From the NCBI GenBank assembly GCA_023428065.1, contig JAEYZI010000102.1, forward strand, positions 1 through 7,479: a stretch of DNA of 7,479 bases, given 5' to 3'. This document shows positions 1-5,499 of this stretch, in pieces (positions within the stretch are counted from its first letter, which is position 1; each line of letters opens with the position of its first letter). This DNA comes from Actinomycetes bacterium. GTDB lineage: Bacteria > Actinomycetota > Actinomycetes > Actinomycetales > Microbacteriaceae. Position numbers and translations under genes: made by a program. The notes under the pieces are model-generated. The model saw only the letters and a program-made list of their open reading frames with translations, was not told the origin of the DNA and did no database searches.

Positions 1-9
1 CCGCTGCCT

Positions 10-112
10 GCTGTTGTGCAGGAGTTCGCTGAGTGAGGAAGCGTGCTGTTGTGCAGGACTTCGCTGAGTTCGCTGTTGTGCAGGAGCTCGCTGAGTTCGC
101 TGTTGTGCAGGA
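10..112 (+). repeat. Four direct copies of a CTGTTGTGCAGGA repeat
   Basis: Exact copies of CTGTTGTGCAGGA begin at 11, 46, 73 and 100, so the steps are 35, 27 and 27 bp. Each copy is preceded by G and followed by a variant of GTTCGCTGAGT; the fourth copy loses similarity after GAGTTC. The array lies downstream of the stop of the minus-strand EXPERA gene, and its inverted counterpart is at 191-275. A reading frame stays open through it because the 27-bp unit is a multiple of three, but composition and repetition argue against a real protein. I do not recognise the element as a named family, and its function is unknown. Confidence 0.85.
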
Positions 113-190
113 GTTCTTGGGCCGAGCGCCCGGTCTGAGCGCCGGAATCAACCTCTCAGGGCTGATAGGGCAGACCTTGTCGGCGCCGGA

Positions 191-275
191 TCCTGCACAA
201 CAGCAGAGTCCTGCACAACAGCGAAGGCCGGCACAACAGCAGACTCCTGCACAACAGCAGCGCGCCGCGCAACAG
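191..275 (-). repeat. Five inverted copies of the same repeat in exact 18-bp tandem
   Basis: The reverse complement of the left-hand word, TCCTGCACAACAG, begins at 191, 209 and 245 as exact copies. Degenerate copies begin at 227 (GCCGGCACAACAG) and 263 (CGCCGCGCAACAG). All five are exactly 18 bp apart. The array ends about 10 bp from the stop codon of the EXPERA gene, so it would sit in that gene's 3' untranslated RNA. Any copy here can pair with any copy at 10-112, which allows several alternative hairpins. The 78 bp between the arrays (113-190) holds no gene that I can support; it contains GGTCTG (132-137) opposite CAGACC (171-176) and a GCGCCGGA direct repeat (139-146, 183-190). Confidence 0.85.
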
Positions 276-285
276 CGCGCTGCGG

Positions 286-792
286 TTAGAAGCGGCGGGT
301 GAAGGGGAGGGGTTTGCGCATCCGGATGAGGAGCAGGAGCGGGATGAGCACGTACGGCAGGTTGAAGGCGAGGAACTTCGCGGGGTTCTGGGTCTGGAAC
401 TCGGGCTCGCCGAAGAACTCGACGCCGAAGACGATGACACCCGTGATGACGCTGATCGCCGTCCCGTAGATGACCGACGGCAGCTGGATCCAGTTCCAAC
501 CGCGGATGAGCGCGGGCACGAGCACGAGGTAGAAGGCGAGGTAGACGAACGCCGACAGGCCCGTCACGATGCGCATCCACACGGGCGGACGCATGAAGAG
601 CGGATCGGCGTCGTGCGCGTACCAGTAGTTCGAGTCGACGAGGAACTGGCCGTTCGGATGCGAGAATTCGACGCCGAGCGTCGGGAGCATGTCCGCGATG
701 CACGAGGTCACGATGAAGATCGTGAACATGATCGCGAAGAAGATGTCGATGGGGCGCTTGCGCAGCGGCAGGTTCGCGACGGTGGATGCCAT
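286..792 (-). CDS. EXPERA-domain integral membrane protein (TMEM97/EBP-like)
   Basis: This 168-residue protein has four predicted membrane segments, at roughly residues 14-36, 72-96, 103-127 and 139-158. Order, length and motifs match the EXPERA family (TMEM97/sigma-2 receptor, emopamil-binding protein, TM6SF). The match includes an aspartate in helix 1 (IADML, D34), the DPLF...PPVW motif before helix 2 (D63), WIQLPSVIYG in helix 3 and LPYVLIPLLLL in helix 4. D34 and D63 correspond in position to the two helix-facing acidic residues of human TMEM97. Eukaryotic relatives bind or isomerise sterols or act in cholesterol trafficking; the bacterial role is unknown and no sterol genes are nearby. 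The ATG at 792 is the only start before helix 1. It lacks a Shine-Dalgarno but has a -10-like TACGCT at leaderless spacing. The gene is transcribed away from the thiamine operon. Family assignment is confident, function is not. Confidence 0.85.
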   Translation of the reverse strand: MASTVANLPLRKRPIDIFFAIMFTIFIVTSCIADMLPTLGVEFSHPNGQFLVDSNYWYAHDADPLFMRPPVWMRIVTGLSAFVYLAFYLVLVPALIRGWNWIQLPSVIYGTAISVITGVIVFGVEFFGEPEFQTQNPAKFLAFNLPYVLIPLLLLIRMRKPLPFTRRF

Positions 793-798
793 GGCGGC

Positions 799-804
799 AG
801 CGTA
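799..804 (-). promoter_or_regulatory. Putative -10 element for a leaderless EXPERA transcript
   Basis: On the minus strand TACGCT fits the actinobacterial TANNNT -10 pattern. It is separated by six bases from the ATG at 792, so transcription would start at or next to the A of the start codon. No Shine-Dalgarno precedes the ATG, which agrees with leaderless translation. No -35 box is evident. The call is inferred from spacing and pattern only. Confidence 0.4.
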
Positions 805-818
805 CGCCGCGGTGCGGG

Positions 819-824
819 TAGACT
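819..824 (+). promoter_or_regulatory. Putative -10 element for the TPP riboswitch and ykoEDC transcript
   Basis: TAGACT matches the TANNNT pattern and would place transcription start near 831, just before the first conserved riboswitch bases at about 836. No clear TTGACA-like -35 lies 16-19 bp upstream. It is divergent from the presumed EXPERA promoter, with the two -10 elements only about 15 bp apart on opposite strands, so polymerases would compete for the same stretch. Confidence 0.4.
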
Positions 825-833
825 CGGCGCGAA

Positions 834-922
834 CACGGGAGTCCGGTGTGCCGGGCTGAGAGGAAGCTCATCCAAGCTTCGACCGTCGAACCTGATCCGG
901 ATCATGCCGGCGCAGGGAGGCA
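834..922 (+). promoter_or_regulatory. TPP riboswitch (THI element) aptamer
   Basis: The conserved cores of the thiamine pyrophosphate aptamer are present in order: CGGGAGTCCGG, GGGCTGAGAGG (853-863), GAACCTGATCCGG (888-900), ATGCCGGCG and CAGGGAGGC. Local stems are visible: TCCGG/CCGGG (842-846 with 851-855), an extra GAAGCT/AGCTTC arm (863-868 with 875-880), and CCGG/CCGG (897-900 with 907-910). I could not define a strong P1 helix, so both ends are approximate. The element binds TPP and normally lowers expression of downstream thiamine genes. This fits the ykoEDC operon starting 65 bp after it. Confidence 0.93.
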
Positions 923-926
923 TCTC

Positions 927-953
927 GGGGCCCGACCGCAACCGCGGTCGCCC
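927..953 (+). promoter_or_regulatory. Stable leader hairpin between aptamer and ribosome binding site
   Basis: CGACCGC (933-939) pairs with GCGGTCG (944-950) around an AACC loop. GGG (928-930) can add three pairs with CCC (951-953) across a two-base bulge. No U-run follows, so this is not a classical intrinsic terminator. It could be a spacer helix of the expression platform or a Rho-related stop. Its role is inferred. Confidence 0.45.
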
Positions 954-956
954 ACC

Positions 957-982
957 CGTGCCGCTTTCAGAGAAAGGGCACG
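957..982 (+). promoter_or_regulatory. Ribosome-binding-site sequestering hairpin (riboswitch expression platform)
   Basis: CGTGCC-G-CTTTC (957-968) pairs with GAAAGGGCACG (972-982), giving eleven pairs with one bulged G at 963 and an AGA loop. The Shine-Dalgarno of ykoE (GAAAGGG, 972-978) forms the 3' arm, so it is hidden when the hairpin folds. This suggests that TPP controls translation initiation rather than termination. The pairing is read directly; the regulatory role is inference, and I found no clear anti-sequestering partner inside the aptamer. Confidence 0.6.
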
Positions 983-986
983 ACAC

Positions 987-1619
987 GTGACCACCGCAAT
1001 CATCGACCGTCCGTCCATCTGGCGCTGGCGGGTCGTCGACATCGTCACCGCCGCCGTCCTCGGCGTCGCCTCCGGCGTGCTGTTCTGGGCATGGGGCCTC
1101 GCCTGGACCCCGCTCAGCACCCTGCTCGCCTTCTCGCCCGGCCTCTCCGGCCTGCTCGCGGGGGGCTGGCTCTTCGCGGGCGTCCTCGGCGGACTCGTGA
1201 TCCGCAAGCCCGGAGCGGCCGTCTTCACGGAGGTCGTCGCCGCGACCGTCTCGGCGCTCATCGGCACGCAGTGGGGCTTCGAGACGCTCATCTGGGGCGC
1301 GATCGAGGGCCTCGGCGCCGAGATCGTGTTCGCCGTGCTGCTCTACCGCGTGTGGGCCGTGTGGGTCGCGCCGCTCGCGGGCCTCGGCGCGGGCGTCGCG
1401 GTCGCGATCCTCGACGTCAACTTCTCGTCGATCGCGGGCTTCGACCCCGCCGCCAAGCTCGTCTACGCGATCTCGGCGGTCGTCTCGGGTGCCCTCGTCG
1501 GCGTCCTGTCGTGGCTCGCGGTGCGCGCCCTCGCACGGGCGGGCGCCCTCGGCCGTTTCGCGGCGGGCCGACGACGGGTGGCGGCCGAACCCGTGTCCGA
1601 GCGCGAGACGGCCTCCTGA
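987..1619 (+). CDS. ECF transporter S component YkoE (thiamine/HMP uptake)
   Basis: This 210-residue, very hydrophobic protein is the substrate-binding membrane subunit of an energy-coupling-factor importer. It resembles YkoE, whose family carries thiamine or its hydroxymethylpyrimidine (HMP) precursor. Visible features are WRVVDIVTAAVLGVASGVLFWAWG in the first helix region (residues 14-37), several further hydrophobic segments up to about residue 180, and conserved-looking aromatic and acidic stretches (TQWGFETLIWGAIEGLGAEI, about 94-113). The tail after residue 185 is arginine-rich and probably cytoplasmic. The GTG at 987 was chosen because GAAAGGG lies 8 bases upstream and the hydrophobic protein begins soon after. 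An in-frame extension to 846 would read through the riboswitch and is rejected. The ATPase and T component follow directly, and the riboswitch upstream supports the thiamine-pathway substrate. Which vitamer is carried cannot be read from the sequence. Confidence 0.9.
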   Translation: MTTAIIDRPSIWRWRVVDIVTAAVLGVASGVLFWAWGLAWTPLSTLLAFSPGLSGLLAGGWLFAGVLGGLVIRKPGAAVFTEVVAATVSALIGTQWGFETLIWGAIEGLGAEIVFAVLLYRVWAVWVAPLAGLGAGVAVAILDVNFSSIAGFDPAAKLVYAISAVVSGALVGVLSWLAVRALARAGALGRFAAGRRRVAAEPVSERETAS

Positions 1620-1662
1620 ACCCGATCGCCCGCGCTTCGATGACACAGCAGGACGGATCGGC

Positions 1663-3141
1663 ATGACCGCGGCGGCGCGCGTCACGGCACGCGGATGGGG
1701 CTGGCGCCACGGCGACCGGCCCCGGCCGGCCGTGTCGGGGCTCGACCTCGACATCGAACCGGGGGAGCGCGTCCTGCTGCTCGGGGCTTCCGGCGCCGGC
1801 AAGTCGACGCTGCTCGCGGGACTCGCGGGCGTGCTCGGCGACACCGAGGACGGTGACCGCACCGGCGAACTGCTCGTCGACGGCCGCCGCCCCGAGGCCG
1901 CCCGCGGCCGCGTCGGCCTCGTCCTGCAGGACCCGGACGGCCAGACCGTGCTCGCGCGCGTGGGTGACGAGGTCGCCTTCGGCTGCGAGAACCTCGGGCT
2001 GCCGCGGGACGAGATCTGGCGCCGTGTGCGCGAGGCGCTCGAGGCCGTCGGCCTCGACGTCCCGCTCGAGCACCCCACCTCGGAGCTCTCCGGCGGCCAG
2101 AAGCAGCGCCTCGCGATCGCGAGCGTGCTCGCGATGCGGCCGGGCCTCGTGCTCCTCGACGAGCCGACCGCGAACCTCGACCCCGACGGGGTCGCCGAGG
2201 TGCGCGAGGCCGTCGCGGGCCTCGTCGCGAGCCGCGGCACGACGCTCGTCGTCGTCGAGCACCGCGTCGAGACCTGGCTCCACCTTGTCGACCGCGTCGT
2301 GGTCCTCGAGCCCGGCGGAGGCGTGCGCGCCGACGGCCCCCCGGATGCCGTCCTCGGCGCCCGCGGCGCGGAGCTCGCGGCGGAGGGCATCTGGGTGCCG
2401 GGGCGGCATCCCGTCGTGCCGCGCGGTCACCGCCCGGCAGGCGCCGCCGAGTTGCTCGTCGCCGAGGACCTCGCCGTGGGTCGGCGCCGGTTCGGGGAAC
2501 GGCGGGCGCGCACGGCCGCCGACGGCATCGACCTCACGGTGCGCGCCGGCCGCACGACGGCGATCCTCGGGCCGAACGGCGCGGGCAAGTCGACCCTCGG
2601 CCTCACGCTCGCGGGACTCCTGGCTCCCGTCGCGGGTGGGTTCGCCGCCACGCCCGCGCTCGCCGGTCGGCTCGGCTCCGCGCCCATCCGCTGGCGTTCG
2701 CGCGAGCTCGCCGCCCGCATCGGCACCGTCTTCCAGGATCCCGAGCACCAGTTCCTGCGCGGCACCGTGCGCGACGAGCTCGAGGTGGGTCCGCGCGCCC
2801 TCAAGCGCCCGGATGCCGAGGTCGCCGCGGTGTGCGATGGCCTGGCCGAGCGCCTGCGCCTCGCGGCGCTGCTCGACGCGAACCCCTTCACGCTGTCGGG
2901 TGGCGAGAAGCGCCGCCTCTCCGTCGCGACGGCCCTCGCGACCGCCCCGGGGGTGCTCGTCGCCGACGAGCCGAGCTTCGGCCAGGACGCGCTCACCTGG
3001 GCCGAGCTCGTGCGGCTGCTCGACGAGCTCGTCGAGGACGGCACCGCCCTCGTGACCGTGACGCACGACGCCGCGCTCGTGGATGCGCTCGCCGACGATC
3101 GCCTGCTGCTCGCCGGTGCCGCCCGGGAGGTGGCCGCTTGA
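1663..3141 (+). CDS. ECF transporter double ATPase YkoD
   Basis: This 492-residue cytoplasmic protein carries two fused ABC ATPase domains that power the importer. Domain 1 has Walker A GASGAGKS (41-48), Q-loop Q89, signature LSGGQ (142-146), Walker B LVLLDEP (162-168) and switch H200. Domain 2 has Walker A GPNGAGKS (303-310), Q-loop Q358, signature LSGGE (411-415), Walker B VLVADEP (431-437) and H468. All catalytic motifs are intact in both halves, so the fused pair stands in for separate EcfA and EcfA' subunits. The ATG at 1663 follows AGGA at 1650-1653. A longer in-frame extension to 1489 lies inside ykoE and is rejected. The gene begins 43 bp after ykoE and its stop overlaps the ykoC start, so it is probably translationally coupled to ykoC and under the same riboswitch. 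Confidence 0.93.
   Translation: MTAAARVTARGWGWRHGDRPRPAVSGLDLDIEPGERVLLLGASGAGKSTLLAGLAGVLGDTEDGDRTGELLVDGRRPEAARGRVGLVLQDPDGQTVLARVGDEVAFGCENLGLPRDEIWRRVREALEAVGLDVPLEHPTSELSGGQKQRLAIASVLAMRPGLVLLDEPTANLDPDGVAEVREAVAGLVASRGTTLVVVEHRVETWLHLVDRVVVLEPGGGVRADGPPDAVLGARGAELAAEGIWVPGRHPVVPRGHRPAGAAELLVAEDLAVGRRRFGERRARTAADGIDLTVRAGRTTAILGPNGAGKSTLGLTLAGLLAPVAGGFAATPALAGRLGSAPIRWRSRELAARIGTVFQDPEHQFLRGTVRDELEVGPRALKRPDAEVAAVCDGLAERLRLAALLDANPFTLSGGEKRRLSVATALATAPGVLVADEPSFGQDALTWAELVRLLDELVEDGTALVTVTHDAALVDALADDRLLLAGAAREVAA
3125..3130 (+). promoter_or_regulatory. Shine-Dalgarno that fixes the TTG start of ykoC
   Basis: GGGAGG lies seven bases before the TTG at 3138. The only nearby alternative start, GTG at 3150, would be 19 bases away and would lose the overlap with the ykoD stop. 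This supports the rare TTG initiation codon. Confidence 0.7.
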
Positions 3142-3917
3142 GCCTCGTCGTGCCCGAGATCCGCCGCAGCTGGATCGCATCCGTGAACCCGCTCGCGAAG
3201 CTCGTCGTGTCGCTGCTCGTCGGCGTGACGCTCGTGCTCTCGATCGACGTCGTCTCGGCGGGGATCGTCGTCGCCGTCATGGTCGTGCTGTTGCCCTTCG
3301 CGGGGCTCTTGGCCCGTCAGCTCGCCGTGCGGACCTCGCCGGTCGTCGTCTCCGCCGTGCTCGCGTGCATCGCGACGGCCCTCTATGGCGTCGACGAGGG
3401 CGCGACCGTCCTCGCGCTCGGTCCCGTCACGGTGACCGAGGGCTCGCTCGCGCTCGCGATCGCGATCCTGCTCCGCGTGCTCGCGGTCGGCGTTCCCGCC
3501 GTCGTGCTATTCGCGACGACCGACCCCACCGACCTGGCCGACTCGCTCGCGCAGCTCGCGCGGCTCCCCGCGCGCTTCGTGCTCGGCGCTCTCGCGGCAC
3601 TGCGCCTCGTCGGCCTCCTGCTGGAGGACTGGGATGCGCTCGGTCTCGCCCGCCGCGCGCGCGGTGTCGGCGACCGGGGCCGCGTCCGCCGCTTCCTCGT
3701 GCAGGCGGGCACGCTCCTCGTGTTCGCCGTGCGGCGCGGCGGCAAACTCGCGACCGCGATGGAGGCGCGCGGATTCGGCGGCTCGGCCCCGCGCAGCTGG
3801 GCGCGGAGCTCGACGCTGCGTCCGCGCGACGTCGCCGTCATGGTGGTCGCCGCGGCGGTCGTCGCGGCGGCCGTCACGACCGCCGTGCTCGTCGGCAGCT
3901 GGAGGCCCGTGCTGTGA
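3138..3917 (+). CDS. ECF transporter T component YkoC (EcfT/CbiQ family)
   Basis: This 259-residue membrane protein couples the two ATPase domains to the S component. It begins IASVNPLAKLVVSL (residues 13-26), typical of EcfT/CbiQ proteins, and has hydrophobic segments near 20-60, 67-85, 103-126 and 232-253. The two coupling-helix Ala-Arg-Gly motifs of EcfT proteins are present: ARG at 174-176 (RARGVG) and ARG at 210-212 (MEARGFGG). These dock into the ATPases. Translation starts at a TTG overlapping the ykoD stop (TTGA), supported by GGGAGG seven bases upstream. The stop overlaps the next gene's GTG. Position and motifs make the assignment firm; the substrate is set by YkoE. Confidence 0.9.
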   Translation: MSLVVPEIRRSWIASVNPLAKLVVSLLVGVTLVLSIDVVSAGIVVAVMVVLLPFAGLLARQLAVRTSPVVVSAVLACIATALYGVDEGATVLALGPVTVTEGSLALAIAILLRVLAVGVPAVVLFATTDPTDLADSLAQLARLPARFVLGALAALRLVGLLLEDWDALGLARRARGVGDRGRVRRFLVQAGTLLVFAVRRGGKLATAMEARGFGGSAPRSWARSSTLRPRDVAVMVVAAAVVAAAVTTAVLVGSWRPVL

Positions 3918-4441
3918 GCGCCGTCACGACCTCGAGCGAGATCGACCCCGCCCCGCTGCTCGCGCGCCTCGCGGACGGGCCGCAGCCGTGGGTGCTCCTG
4001 CTCGACGGCCGCTCGGGGGCGGGCAAGACGGTGCTCGCGCGCCGCATCGCGGAGGCGACGGGCGCGGTGCTCGTGTCGCTCGACGAGGTCTACCCCGGCT
4101 GGGACGGCCTCTCGGCGGGCGCCGCGGCGGTGCCCGGGATCGTGCGCGACGGCACCTGGCGCCGCTGGGACTGGGTGCACGATCGCCCGGGCGAGGCGGC
4201 ATCCGTCGACCGCGCCGGCTCGCTCATCGTCGAGGGATGCGGGGCGATCTCGCGCGCATCGCGTCCGCTCGCCGACCACGCGTGGTGGCTCGAGCGCGAC
4301 GACGACGAGCGCAAGCGCCGCGCCCTCGCACGCGACGGCGACAGCTACGCCCCGCACTGGGAGCGCTGGGCGGCGCAGGAGGAGGCGTTCTCGGCCGCGG
4401 AGGGCTCGCGCGAGCTCGCCGATCTCGTCGTGCGGCCCTGA
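3914..4441 (+). CDS. Small P-loop kinase-like protein (uridine/nucleoside-kinase-like fold)
   Basis: This 175-residue soluble protein has a Walker A motif GRSGAGKT (32-39), a second-strand SLDEVYPGWDGL motif (55-66) with acidic residues where nucleoside kinases hold a catalytic aspartate, a Walker-B-like LIVEG (104-108), and an arginine-rich lid-like stretch RDDDERKRRALARD (128-141). This matches small actinobacterial ATP-binding proteins related to uridine kinase; I cannot name the substrate. The GTG at 3914 overlaps the ykoC stop (GTGA) and has GGAGG eight bases upstream, so translation is probably coupled to the transporter. Its place as fourth gene of a TPP-controlled operon raises the possibility that it phosphorylates or otherwise handles an imported thiamine precursor, but this is speculation. 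It lacks features of ThiD, thiamine pyrophosphokinase or ThiM. It may simply be a hitchhiking housekeeping kinase. Confidence 0.75.
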   Translation: MSAVTTSSEIDPAPLLARLADGPQPWVLLLDGRSGAGKTVLARRIAEATGAVLVSLDEVYPGWDGLSAGAAAVPGIVRDGTWRRWDWVHDRPGEAASVDRAGSLIVEGCGAISRASRPLADHAWWLERDDDERKRRALARDGDSYAPHWERWAAQEEAFSAAEGSRELADLVVRP

Positions 4442-4451
4442 GCCGGCTCCG

Positions 4452-4805
4452 TCAGGCCCAGCCGAGGCGGTGCAGCTCCTCGTCGTCGATGCCGTAGTAG
4501 TGAGCGATCTCGTGCACGAGCGTCACGTGGATCTCGTCGCGCAGCTGCTCCTCGTCGTCGCAGATCGCGAGCAGCGGCTCGCGGAACAGCACGATGCGGT
4601 CGGGCAGCTCGCCGAAGCCGTAGCGGTCGCGCTCGGTGAGGGCGACGCCCTCGTAGACGCCGAGCAGGTCGAGCGAGCCGTCCTCCGGGCGGTCCTCGCA
4701 CACGAAGACGAGGTTCTCGAGACCGTCGACCATCTCGTCGGGCAGCGCGTCGAGCTCGTCGATGACGATCGCCTCGAACTCCTCCGCGGTCAGCTCCCAG
4801 CTCAT
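4452..4805 (-). CDS. Zincin-like metallopeptidase family protein (HExxH)
   Basis: This 117-residue acidic protein belongs to the small bacterial zincin-like metallopeptidase family (formerly DUF1025). The zinc-binding and catalytic motif is HEIAH at 98-102, followed by YYGIDDEEL. Upstream motifs typical of the family are LPDEM (21-25), LGVYEGVALTERD (48-60), LPDRIVLFREPLL (67-79) and LRDEIHVTLVHEIAH (88-102). The ATG at 4805 overlaps the DUF2017 stop (ATGA) and is preceded by TGGAGGG; a longer reading of 16 extra residues lies inside DUF2017 and is rejected. No signal peptide is visible, so it is presumably cytoplasmic. Its physiological substrate is unknown. It ends a three-gene minus-strand operon with clpS, a proteolysis adaptor, which makes a link to protein turnover plausible but unproven. 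Confidence 0.85.
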   Translation of the reverse strand: MSWELTAEEFEAIVIDELDALPDEMVDGLENLVFVCEDRPEDGSLDLLGVYEGVALTERDRYGFGELPDRIVLFREPLLAICDDEEQLRDEIHVTLVHEIAHYYGIDDEELHRLGWA

Positions 4806-5254
4806 GCGCCCTCCAGGATGTCGACGAGCACCCACTGCAGCTCGCCGAGCCACGCGTAGATGTCAGCGAGCGCGCCCTCGCGCGGCTCGTCGTCGTCGGT
4901 GCGGATGCCGAGGCGCGTGCCGACCATCGTGCGGATCGCGGTGAGCGCCCGCGCCCACGTCGCCACGACGTCCAGGTCGAGCACGACGAGACCCTCCCGC
5001 ACGGTCGAGGCGATGCTCTCGGTGGCCTCGACCTTGCGCTGCTCGAGCTCGTCGCGCGTGTAGCGGCGGAACTCGGCGGCCGCATCCGCGTCGTCGCGGT
5101 ACGCGTCGGGGAAGAGGGCCGCGAGCAGGGGCGCGTCGCCCGCCTCCGGGTCGCGCACGACGTCGGCGAACTGGTGGGCGAGCACCGCGATGAGCCCCGC
5201 CTCCTCCGCCGCGAACTCGAGGTGCACCTCGTCGCCGACCCGGCCGACCCTCAC
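4802..5254 (-). CDS. DUF2017 family protein
   Basis: This 150-residue, acidic, mostly helical protein matches the actinobacterial DUF2017 family. Recognisable parts are EEAGLIAVLAHQFADVV (17-33), APLLAALFPDAYRDDADAAAEF (41-62), which contains the family's LFPDAY motif, and the C-terminal WLGELQWVLVDIL (135-147). In actinobacteria this family commonly sits directly after clpS, as it does here. The GTG at 5254 overlaps the clpS stop (GTGA) and is preceded by GAAGGA at a good distance; the longer frame to 5479 is a shadow inside clpS. No enzymatic motif, signal peptide or membrane segment is visible. The function is unknown. Conserved pairing with clpS hints at a role in regulated proteolysis, which is inference. 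Confidence 0.85.
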   Translation of the reverse strand: MRVGRVGDEVHLEFAAEEAGLIAVLAHQFADVVRDPEAGDAPLLAALFPDAYRDDADAAAEFRRYTRDELEQRKVEATESIASTVREGLVVLDLDVVATWARALTAIRTMVGTRLGIRTDDDEPREGALADIYAWLGELQWVLVDILEGA

Positions 5255-5499
5255 GGGGCGTCCTTCGCGATCGTCGCGGTGAGCCCGTAGTCGTGCATCG
5301 CCTGCGCGTGCCGCTCCATCTCCTCGCGCGGTCCGGCGGCGACGACCGCGTGCCCCTCGTGGTGCACGAGCAGCATGAGGCGCTCGGCCTCCTCGCGGGG
5401 GTAGCCGAAGTAGCTGCGGAAGACGTGCACGACGTAGTTCATGAGGTTGAACGGGTCGTTCCACACGATGAGCACCCACGGCACGTCGAGGGACGCCAC
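5251..5499 (-). CDS. clpS: ATP-dependent Clp protease adaptor ClpS
   Basis: ClpS binds proteins with destabilising N-terminal residues and delivers them to the Clp ATPase (ClpC in actinobacteria) for degradation. The core fold is complete: PWVLIVWNDPFNLMNYV (7-23) holds the N-degron-pocket Asn-Asp pair (N14, D15), followed by FGYPREEAERLMLLVHHEGHAVV (31-53), in which H46 corresponds to the pocket histidine of E. coli ClpS. The REEMER helix and a C-terminal strand follow. The only start between the tRNA gene and the core is GTG at 5499, giving 82 residues with almost no N-terminal extension. Longer readings run through tRNA-His and are rejected. AGGGAG precedes the GTG very closely, and both lie inside a strong hairpin. 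The stop overlaps DUF2017. Identity is firm, the exact start less so. Confidence 0.88.
   Translation of the reverse strand: MASLDVPWVLIVWNDPFNLMNYVVHVFRSYFGYPREEAERLMLLVHHEGHAVVAAGPREEMERHAQAMHDYGLTATIAKDAP

Noticed and set aside
1..285. CRISPR array
   Set aside because: Repeats are 13 bp at 18 or 27 bp steps, with spacers of 5-14 bp that are themselves similar, and they occur in both orientations. No cas gene is present.
846..986. N-terminal extension of ykoE through the riboswitch
   Set aside because: It would translate the TPP aptamer and the sequester hairpin. GTG 987 has a proper Shine-Dalgarno and matches the start of the hydrophobic protein.
1622..1661. CCGATC/GATCGG inverted repeat between ykoE and ykoD
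   Set aside because: Only six pairs with a 28-base loop; not strong enough to call a terminator or attenuator.
1640..1666. Eight-codon ORF MTQQDGSA whose stop overlaps the ykoD ATG
   Set aside because: No Shine-Dalgarno and no sign of a leader-peptide function. AGGA inside it serves ykoD. Probably chance.
708..2390. 560-residue minus-strand frame opposite ykoE and ykoD
   Set aside because: It is low-complexity Arg/Ser/Pro/Ala sequence antisense to genes with intact catalytic motifs, a typical GC-rich shadow. The 587-residue minus frame at 1417-3180 is rejected for the same reason.
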